Shown piece after piece: positions 1 through 4,885 of a stretch of 8,220 nucleotides of DNA (position 1 is the first letter of the stretch; the number at the start of each line of letters is the position of its first letter). The position numbers and the translations under genes were made by a program. A model generated the notes under the pieces. That model had not been told where the DNA came from. It saw only the letters and a program-made list of their open reading frames with translations, and did not search any database. Source of the stretch: a candidate division FCPU426 bacterium (lineage in GTDB: Bacteria; Oederibacteriota; PGYV01; Palsa-1178); contig PMTB01000107.1 of the NCBI GenBank assembly GCA_003167475.1, positions 5,230 to 13,449 on the forward strand. Reading direction: 5' to 3'.

Positions 1-39
1 GATTGCTTCGTCGCTGAGGGGCTTGCTCCTCGCAATGAC
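1..39 (+). repeat. Dispersed palindromic-type intergenic repeat, copy 1
   Basis: The outer arms GATTGCTTCGTCGC and GCTCCTCGCAATGAC recur in this window at 1752-1790 (same length, same orientation) and at 1619-1662 (opposite strand). The terminal ATTGC and GCAAT segments can pair, giving an imperfect hairpin. It ends about 24 bases before the protease start codon, so it probably lies in that gene's leader or promoter region. Sequences of this kind are scattered between genes in many bacterial genomes; the copy may continue to the left of the window. Confidence 0.75.
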
Positions 40-63
40 AGGCTAACAAAACCGGGAGGTAAC

Positions 64-1572
64 ATGAAAAAAACTTTTCTTTTTGTTTTAACCGCACTTT
101 TTGTATTATCAGCCGCTATCACCGCGGCTGACAACGGTTTTATAGAACGCGCCATGGTCAAGATATTCACCGTGGAGAACAACCCTGATTATTACCAGCC
201 CTGGCAGATGACCGGGCAGCAGAGCTCTTCCGGGTCCGGCTGTATAATAGAGGGCAACAGGATACTTACCAACGCGCATGTGGTCAGCAATAATACCTTC
301 ATCCAGGTGAACAAGTCCGGCGAAACGCAGAAATACGTGGCGCGCGTCGTGGCAGTGGACCACGAATGCGACCTGGCGCTTTTGACCGTGGATGATAAAG
401 ACTTTTTCAGGAATTCATCCACGATGCCTTTGGGCGATGTGCCCGAGCCCGGCGATTCGGTCAAGGTATTCGGTTTTCCGGTCGGTGGCGACAAGCTATC
501 GGTCACCGAAGGCGTTGTTTCCAGGATAGAGATCGGGCAGTATTCCCACAGCCTGCGCAGCTTCCTGACCATACAGATAGACGCGGCCATCAACCCGGGC
601 AACAGCGGCGGGCCCGTGATAAGGAACAACCAGCTCATCGGCGTGGCGTTCCAGGGGCTCGAAAAAGCGCAGTCAATAGGATACGCAATACCTACGGTCA
701 TGATCAGGCACTTTTTAAACGACCTTAAGAAGAATAAAAAGTACAAAGGCTTCCCCACGCTCGGCATAAACACCCAGAGCCTGGAGAATGAGTCCTACAG
801 GAAAAAACTCGGCATGCCCAAGCGTCAGACCGGAGTGGTCGTGGAGGCGGTTGAGTACGGCTCCTGTTCTTACGGAATTATAAAACCGGATGATGTGATA
901 CTTGCCATTGACGGCGTTAAAATTGAGAACGACGGCACCGTGCCGTACGGCAGCAGGGGCAGGCTTGACATGTCATTTATCACGGACCTTAAATATACCG
1001 GCGACAAGGTGAAGATAGACATTTTAAGGGACAAAAAACCCGTGAAACTCAATGTTGTGATGACCAATTACGTGCCTATATTGCCAAGGACCGAGTATGA
1101 TGTAAAGCCCACCTATTATATATACGGGGGCGTGGTATTTACGCCGCTGACCATCAATTATATTTACAGTATCTGGGATTCTTCGCGCGGCAGGCCCGGC
1201 ATACTCGAACGCATACTATATGAGAACGCCACGGATGAAAAGCAACAGATCGTTGTACTGCTCCAGGTACTGGCGGACGAAACCAACAAGGGGTATCATA
1301 ACGTATCCAACATACCAGTGGTTGACGTGAACGGGGAAAAAATATCGGGCATAAAGGACCTTATAAACAAGATCGAGAACTGTAAAGGCGAGTACGTGGA
1401 AATAGGGCTTGAGGACCTTAGCAAGGTGGTCCTGGAAACCAAGAAATCCAGGGATGCGACGGCGCATATACTCGGCAGGTACGGCATAGTCTCGGACAGG
1501 TCGGAAAACCTGATAGAAAGCAAACCGTCGGCGGGCAACACCCCGGGGCTGCCGGGAGTGCCGGGGCTGTAG
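64..1572 (+). CDS. Exported HtrA/Deg-family serine protease with PDZ domain and Deg9-like C-terminal module
   Basis: A 502-residue ATP-independent serine protease predicted to act outside the cytoplasm on misfolded or damaged proteins. A GGGAGGT ribosome binding site at 54-60 sits 3 bases before the ATG. Residues 1-21 form a signal peptide (KK, then a hydrophobic stretch, with likely cleavage after ITA). The trypsin-like domain carries the triad His72 (TNAHVV), Asp103 (CDLALL) and Ser181 (GNSGGP), all intact. Residues about 230-338 form a PDZ domain (GIIKPDDVILAIDG). Residues about 353-475 form a second module with GGVVFTPLT, VVLLQVLADETNKGY and VVDVNGEKISGIKDL; this layout resembles plant and bacterial Deg9/Deg2-type proteases more than E. 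coli DegP, whose second PDZ differs. The tail is Gly/Pro-rich (PGLPGVPGL) and probably disordered. The protease assignment is firm; the subfamily is from remembered similarity. The physiological role is inferred, as no linked genes point to a substrate. Confidence 0.93.
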   Translation: MKKTFLFVLTALFVLSAAITAADNGFIERAMVKIFTVENNPDYYQPWQMTGQQSSSGSGCIIEGNRILTNAHVVSNNTFIQVNKSGETQKYVARVVAVDHECDLALLTVDDKDFFRNSSTMPLGDVPEPGDSVKVFGFPVGGDKLSVTEGVVSRIEIGQYSHSLRSFLTIQIDAAINPGNSGGPVIRNNQLIGVAFQGLEKAQSIGYAIPTVMIRHFLNDLKKNKKYKGFPTLGINTQSLENESYRKKLGMPKRQTGVVVEAVEYGSCSYGIIKPDDVILAIDGVKIENDGTVPYGSRGRLDMSFITDLKYTGDKVKIDILRDKKPVKLNVVMTNYVPILPRTEYDVKPTYYIYGGVVFTPLTINYIYSIWDSSRGRPGILERILYENATDEKQQIVVLLQVLADETNKGYHNVSNIPVVDVNGEKISGIKDLINKIENCKGEYVEIGLEDLSKVVLETKKSRDATAHILGRYGIVSDRSENLIESKPSAGNTPGLPGVPGL

Positions 1573-1618
1573 ATTGAAATTTCGGTTCTATTGTTGGAAA
1601 GACCTTTAGGCCCAGATT

Positions 1619-1662
1619 GTCATTGCGAGGAGCCGTTTTTGGTTTATGGCGACGAAGCAATC
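1619..1662 (-). repeat. Dispersed palindromic-type intergenic repeat, copy 2
   Basis: Read on the minus strand it begins GATTGCTTCGTCGC and ends GCTCCTCGCAATGAC, like copies 1 and 3, but its central segment is longer and unrelated (44 bases overall against 39). Conserved arms with a variable centre are typical of mobile palindromic repeats. It lies 46 bases after the stop codon of the protease gene and faces copy 3. It might help to terminate or stabilise the upstream transcript, but no T-tract follows it. Confidence 0.75.
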
Positions 1663-1751
1663 CCTGTTCCACGATAAGCTCCTTTTATTTTTTGTATTTT
1701 ATTGTGATGGATTTATTCCATGCTTTGCTCCGCAGATTTTGATTTAGACCA

Positions 1752-1790
1752 GATTGCTTCGTCGCTGAAGAACTCGCTCCTCGCAATGAC
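1752..1790 (+). repeat. Dispersed palindromic-type intergenic repeat, copy 3
   Basis: This 39-base copy matches copy 1 except within about seven bases at the centre. The arms are GATTGCTTCGTCGCTGA and GCTCCTCGCAATGAC. It lies upstream of the ATPase promoter region and is inverted relative to copy 2. Confidence 0.75.
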
Positions 1791-1828
1791 AATTGGGGCG
1801 AAAAATCGGCTATCGGCCCTAACATGAT

Positions 1829-1856
1829 TTTAACAATTAAAAGGTTGTAATATATT
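1829..1856 (+). promoter_or_regulatory. Possible sigma70-like promoter of the MgtA-like ATPase locus
   Basis: TTTAAC at 1829-1834 and TATATT at 1851-1856 are separated by 16 bases. An overlapping TAATAT at 1848-1853 would place the transcription start near 1860, at the beginning of the closing stem of the leader. The match to the -35 consensus is weak, so this is a tentative placement based on AT-richness and position. Confidence 0.3.
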
Positions 1857-1858
1857 TG

Positions 1859-1945
1859 CAGCGGGTGTAAAATTTACACATGACTACGATGACGAGGGGA
1901 GCTGCGTCATTTTGCCGGGAAAAAGCCCGACAAAATAACCCGCTG
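1859..1945 (+). ncRNA. Candidate structured leader RNA (closing stem with three hairpins), possible cis-regulator
   Basis: CAGCGGGT at 1859-1866 pairs perfectly with ACCCGCTG at 1938-1945 and encloses three local hairpins. These are GTGTAA/TTACAC (1865-1870 with 1874-1879; its first two bases compete with the closing stem), ATGACG/CGTCAT (1889-1894 with 1905-1910, ten-base loop) and CGGG/CCCG (1916-1919 with 1926-1929), the last extended by TTTG/CAAA. An alternative pairing, GCAGC 1858-1862 with GCTGC 1901-1905, excludes the closing stem, as expected of a switch. It ends 53 bases before the ATPase start codon. I do not recognise a known riboswitch; in particular the M-box Mg2+ core is absent. 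Structure was found by eye; ligand and function are unknown. Confidence 0.4.
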
Positions 1946-1952
1946 TCCTTTT

Positions 1953-1985
1953 CAATTACCGCAAACCATAAGTGTTTGTCAATTG
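1953..1985 (+). promoter_or_regulatory. Two-part hairpin directly upstream of the ATPase ribosome binding site
   Basis: CAATT 1953-1957 pairs with AATTG 1981-1985, and inside it CAAAC 1962-1966 pairs with GTTTG 1974-1978 around a seven-base loop. It ends two bases before the GAGGTG ribosome binding site, so it could influence translation, although the binding site itself is left unpaired. The alternative GTG start at 1972 falls at the loop/stem boundary, which makes that start less likely. Confidence 0.3.
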
Positions 1986-1987
1986 CC

Positions 1988-1993
1988 GAGGTG
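1988..1993 (+). promoter_or_regulatory. Ribosome binding site fixing the ATPase start at ATG 1999
   Basis: GAGGTG lies five bases before the ATG at 1999. The longer alternative, GTG at 1972, has no purine-rich site at a suitable distance, and its nine extra residues have no counterpart that I recognise in the family. Confidence 0.6.
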
Positions 1994-1998
1994 TCTTT

Positions 1999-2556
1999 AT
2001 GTGCGCAGTAAAAAATGTGAAGCCGAAAAAGGAAAAGGAACGCTTTCATCTGACGAGTGTTAAGCCGCAGGTTTATGATTTCGACTGCTCCGAATGCGAC
2101 ACAAGCGTCATTTTCTCAAAGCTTGACACCACTGATAAGGGGCTCACAGATAAGGAAGCAAAAGTCCGCCTCCACGAGTACGGCTACAATGAGCCGGCGC
2201 GCAAGAAAGAGCTAGGCGTCGCGGCGCAGATCCTCACCAAATTCTTTAATCCCCTTAACATGGTCCTTATAGTAATAGGAGGTTTTTCCCTTTTCTCCGG
2301 CGATACCATAAGCGCCATACTCGTGCTTGCCATGATAATCCTCAGCGTATTTTTGAGTTACTTCCAGGAGTACCGCTCCGGCCGCGAGGTCGAAAAGCTC
2401 ATGGAAATGGTCACCACGCAGACCACGGTTTACCGCAACGGCAAGCCGAAAGAAGTAAATATAAACGAACTCGTGCCCGGCGATATAGTGGACCTTTTCG
2501 CGGGCGACATGATCCCAGCGGACCTGCGCATAATGTCCTGCAAGGACCTCTTTTAA
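1999..2556 (+). CDS. N-terminal fragment of the MgtA-like ATPase (185 residues)
   Basis: As written, translation from ATG 1999 stops at TAA 2554-2556 after 185 residues. The fragment contains a Lys-rich cytosolic start (KPKKEKER), the cation-ATPase N-terminal region, the first two membrane helices (about residues 78-99 and 103-122) and the first half of the actuator domain, ending at SCKDLF. A longer reading from GTG 1972 is possible but poorly supported. It lacks the TGES loop, the phosphorylation site and the nucleotide-binding site, so on its own it cannot pump ions. Whether a stable product exists is unknown. Confidence 0.6.
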   Translation: MCAVKNVKPKKEKERFHLTSVKPQVYDFDCSECDTSVIFSKLDTTDKGLTDKEAKVRLHEYGYNEPARKKELGVAAQILTKFFNPLNMVLIVIGGFSLFSGDTISAILVLAMIILSVFLSYFQEYRSGREVEKLMEMVTTQTTVYRNGKPKEVNINELVPGDIVDLFAGDMIPADLRIMSCKDLF

Positions 2557-2583
2557 AACCAGGCGCCCCTGACCGGCGAGTCC

Positions 2584-4614
2584 ATGCCGCTTGAAAAAAC
2601 ATCCAAACCGCTCGGAAAAAAGCCGGGCTCCATAACGGAAATGACCAATATCGCTTTCATGGGATCTTCAGTGGTCAGCGGCACCGGCCTCGGGGTCGTA
2701 GTTAAGACCGGATTGTATACCCAGTTCGGGGAACTCTCAAAGAGGCTGGCCACCATGCAGGTGGAGTCAAGCTTTGATAAGGGAGTCAACCAGTTCACCT
2801 GGGTCATGATAAGGGTCATGATGGTGATGGTCGTTGTCATATTCCTTATCAACTGGTTCTTCAAGAAAACCGCACTGATAGATTCCCTGAAATTTTCCCT
2901 GGCCGTCGCTGTAGGCCTGACTCCGGAAATGCTGCCGCTTATCATCACCATCAACCTGTCCAAAGGCGCCATACAGATGGCAAAGAAAAAAGTCATAGTT
3001 AAGCGCCTCAACTCCATACAGAACTTCGGAGCCATGGACATACTCTGCACGGACAAGACAGGCACGCTTACCATGGACAAGGTCGTCCTGGAAAAATACT
3101 GCGATGTCATGAGGAATGAGGACAAGGACGTCCTGAAATACGCGTGTCTGAACAGCTACTATCAGACGGGATTAAAGAACATCCTTGACCGCGCCATATT
3201 GAAATATGTGAATAAGCAGGAAGGCTTTGACATAACCAACTATAAAAAAGTGGACGAAATGCCGTTTGATTTTTCCCGCAGGATAATGTCTGTCGTGGTC
3301 GAGATGGACGGCAAGACCAGGCTCATATCAAAAGGCGCGCCCGAGGAAATATTCAAACGCTGCACAAAGTACGAGCTTGAGGGCGACATACTTGACATGG
3401 AGTACCTGATACTCGCGGACTTAAAGGAAGAATACGAGCGTTTGTCGGCCGACGGCTTCAGGGTGCTGGCCCTTGCTTACAGGGATTTCACGGACAAAAA
3501 GGCGGAGTTTACCAAGGATGACGAGTCAGAGCTTATACTTGAAGGCTACGTGGCGTTCCTCGACCCGCCCAAGGCAAGCACGGAAAAAGCCATAAAAATG
3601 CTCAGGCACTATGGCGTCCAGGTTAAGGTCCTCACAGGGGATAACGAACTTGTTACAAAAAAAATATGCAGCGAAGTGGGGCTGGACGTGAAAGGCATGA
3701 TGACCGGGGAAGCCGTGGAAAAGATGGATGACAAAGCCCTGCAGGCTGCGGTTGAGACGACAAACGTATTCGCGAGATTATCCCCGATGCAGAAAGAGCG
3801 AATAATACACTCCCTGCACGCGAACAAGCACATCGTCGGGTTCCTGGGCGACGGCATCAATGACGCGCTGGCGCTCAAAGCTTCCGACGTCGGGATATCC
3901 GTCAATAACGCGGTGGACATAGCTAAGGAGTCGGCAGACATAATCCTGCTTGAGAAAAAACTCTCGGTCCTGGAAGACGGCGTCATAGAGGGCAGGAGGA
4001 CTTTCTCCAATATCACCAAGTACATAAAGATGGCCTCGAGTTCGAACTTCGGCAACATGCTTTCCATGACAGGCGCCTCCATATTCCTGCCATTCCTGCC
4101 CATGACCGCCATCCAGATACTTTTCAACAACTTTCTTTATGATATGTCCCAGACCGCCATCCCCACGGACGCAGTGGATGAGGATTTAATACAGACACCA
4201 ACCCCGTGGAATGTGAAATCAATCAGGAACTACATGTTTTTCATCGGGCCCGTGAGTTCGATATTCGACTTTATGACTTTTGCCGTTATGTTGTATGTTT
4301 TCCATGCTTCGCCCGAACTCTTCCACACGGGTTGGTTTGTAGAATCCCTGATTACCCAGACAGTGGTTATTTACGTCATAAGGACCACAAAGATACCCAT
4401 ATTTGAAAGCAGGCCGAGCAAGTTCCTGGTATTCACGTCGCTGGCCATCATGGCAGTGGGTTTGATAATGCCGTTTACGCCCATGGCAAACTGGTTCGGC
4501 TTTGTAAAGCCGTCGGCGAAATACTTTCTCATACTTGAAGCCATGGTCGCGGCATACCTGTTCCTGGTATACTTCGTGCAGAAGCTGTATATAAAGAGGT
4601 TTGGGAAAGAATAA
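2584..4614 (+). CDS. C-terminal fragment of the MgtA-like ATPase (676 residues)
   Basis: This is the remainder of the pump, in the same frame as the N-terminal part. The first ATG after the stop, at 2584, is the Met directly following LTGES, so a protein starting here would lack the TGES dephosphorylation loop as well as TM1 and TM2. No Shine-Dalgarno-like sequence precedes that ATG at a good distance, so independent translation is doubtful. Everything downstream is intact: TPEMLP, DKTGTLT, SKGAPEEIF, LTGDN, GDGINDALALK and the membrane segments after it, ending in a basic tail before TAA. The uniformly conserved motifs argue that any inactivation is recent or artefactual. If the stop is genuine, both fragments would have to be made and to assemble for activity, for which there is no precedent that I can cite. 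Confidence 0.65.
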   Translation: MPLEKTSKPLGKKPGSITEMTNIAFMGSSVVSGTGLGVVVKTGLYTQFGELSKRLATMQVESSFDKGVNQFTWVMIRVMMVMVVVIFLINWFFKKTALIDSLKFSLAVAVGLTPEMLPLIITINLSKGAIQMAKKKVIVKRLNSIQNFGAMDILCTDKTGTLTMDKVVLEKYCDVMRNEDKDVLKYACLNSYYQTGLKNILDRAILKYVNKQEGFDITNYKKVDEMPFDFSRRIMSVVVEMDGKTRLISKGAPEEIFKRCTKYELEGDILDMEYLILADLKEEYERLSADGFRVLALAYRDFTDKKAEFTKDDESELILEGYVAFLDPPKASTEKAIKMLRHYGVQVKVLTGDNELVTKKICSEVGLDVKGMMTGEAVEKMDDKALQAAVETTNVFARLSPMQKERIIHSLHANKHIVGFLGDGINDALALKASDVGISVNNAVDIAKESADIILLEKKLSVLEDGVIEGRRTFSNITKYIKMASSSNFGNMLSMTGASIFLPFLPMTAIQILFNNFLYDMSQTAIPTDAVDEDLIQTPTPWNVKSIRNYMFFIGPVSSIFDFMTFAVMLYVFHASPELFHTGWFVESLITQTVVIYVIRTTKIPIFESRPSKFLVFTSLAIMAVGLIMPFTPMANWFGFVKPSAKYFLILEAMVAAYLFLVYFVQKLYIKRFGKE

Positions 4615-4636
4615 CAGCGGCGTTGCGGCGCATGCC

Positions 4637-4680
4637 ACCCCTGAGCCCGCCATGAGCCTGTCGAATGGTCCGTCGAAGGG
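4637..4680. repeat. Degenerate dispersed repeat of the CCTGAGCCTGTCGAAGGG type
   Basis: The stretch contains CCCTGAGC, GAGCCTGTCGAA and GTCGAAGGG, pieces of a short repeat (reverse form CCCTTCGACAGGCTCAGG) that is scattered between genes in many bacteria. Here it looks duplicated internally and partly decayed. It lies 23 bases after the ATPase stop. A weak CCAT/ATGG pairing is possible; no T-tract follows, so I do not call a terminator. Confidence 0.4.
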
Positions 4681-4802
4681 ATTATTCGCCATCCGAACCG
4701 CTGCAGGCATTGTTTGACCCCAGCGACCGACACTGATTTGACCGGTTTTATCGGCTTTGTTTAACGCGCAACCAAAACCCCCGAAACTTAATCAAATTCA
4801 AA
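4681..4802. other. Intergenic stretch with no recognisable feature
   Basis: Between the degenerate repeat and the promoter of the glucanase gene I see no gene, strong hairpin or known motif. Base composition shifts from GC-rich to AT-rich towards the promoter, as expected ahead of a transcription start. Confidence 0.5.
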
Positions 4803-4831
4803 TTGTCAAAATAATGGTCATATGTTATATT
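4803..4831 (+). promoter_or_regulatory. Sigma70-like promoter of the GH8 glucanase gene
   Basis: TTGTCA at 4803-4808 and TATATT at 4826-4831 are separated by the ideal 17 bases, in an AT-rich stretch, 54 bases before the start codon. This is the best promoter-like sequence in the window. The gene follows after a leader of roughly 45-50 bases, with no operator-like palindrome that I would call. Confidence 0.55.
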
Positions 4832-4870
4832 TATGTTGCTTAGTTTAACCGTTTTAACGTCAAATTTTAC

Positions 4871-4876
4871 AGGAGA
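4871..4876 (+). promoter_or_regulatory. Ribosome binding site of the GH8 gene
   Basis: AGGAGA lies nine bases before ATG 4886. A second ATG at 4892 would be 15 bases away, so 4886 is preferred; both leave the signal peptide functional. Confidence 0.65.
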
Positions 4877-4885
4877 TTTCGGCAA

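Larger units (their letters stand above)
1616..1793. repeat. Composite unit: inverted repeat pair around an 89-base AT-rich core
   Basis: Bases 1616-1633 are a perfect 18-base reverse complement of 1776-1793, and the inner arms 1649-1662 and 1752-1765 are a perfect 14-base reverse complement. Between the two copies lie 89 AT-rich bases (1663-1751) with only a small hairpin, ATGGA/TCCAT at 1707-1721, and no open reading frame of note. The unit has the shape of a miniature inverted-repeat element, but no target-site duplication is obvious, so it may equally be two independent insertions. Confidence 0.45.
1999..4614 (+). pseudogene. mgtA: MgtA-like P3B magnesium-importing P-type ATPase interrupted by one in-frame TAA
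   Basis: Read through the TAA at 2554-2556, this is a complete inner-membrane P-type ATPase of 871 positions, close to the roughly 900 of MgtA. Cation-ATPase N-terminal region at about 30-95, then TM1 and TM2 (about 78-122). The actuator domain has LVPGD (158-162) and LTGES (191-195). TPEML (308-312) is the M4 ion-path motif. Next come the phosphorylated Asp352 in DKTGT, the nucleotide-binding KGAP (445-448), TGD (546-548) and GDGINDA (617-623). The NFLYDMSQ segment (about 711-718) and the C-terminal membrane helices follow the MgtA pattern closely (AIQNFGAMDILCTDK, WNVKS, GPVSSIFD). The stop sits at position 186, where relatives have a hydrophobic residue between DLF and the Q before LTGES; TTA to TAA is the simplest change. 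No frameshift is involved and no other damage is visible. It may be a recent pseudogene, a consensus error or a readthrough site. Mg2+ import is inferred from the family. Confidence 0.85.

Noticed and set aside
192..773. Long minus-strand open frame opposite the protease
   Set aside because: It lies wholly within the firmly identified protease gene and its translation has no recognisable domain, so it is a shadow of the coding strand.
1573..1618. Intrinsic terminator after the protease gene
   Set aside because: I see no GC-rich hairpin followed by a T-tract; the nearest pairing potential is in the repeat copy, which is not followed by Ts.
1859..1945. yybP-ykoY (Mn2+) riboswitch, prompted by the GGGGAG in a hairpin loop
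   Set aside because: In that class the GGGGAG motif lies beside the basal stem and is followed by other conserved segments that I cannot find here; in this leader it sits in a terminal loop.
1859..1998. M-box (Mg2+) riboswitch
   Set aside because: The gene context suggested it, but the conserved core (for example GCTGCTGCCC and the joining segments) and the usual size are not present.
1972..1998. GTG at 1972 as start of the ATPase
   Set aside because: No suitable ribosome binding site precedes it, and it falls at the edge of a hairpin, whereas ATG 1999 has GAGGTG at a five-base distance.
2540..2590. Programmed frameshift at the CTTTTAAAAC stretch
   Set aside because: The upstream and downstream parts are already in the same frame, so a single frameshift would not restore the protein; only readthrough or a base substitution would.
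2553..3125. Minus-strand open frame across the ATPase stop
   Set aside because: The plus strand shows clear MgtA homology through the whole interval; the minus-strand product is Met/Ser/Thr-rich with no recognisable motif.
3609..4130. Minus-strand open frame opposite the ATPase C-terminal half
   Set aside because: It overlaps the catalytic GDGINDA region and has no features of its own.
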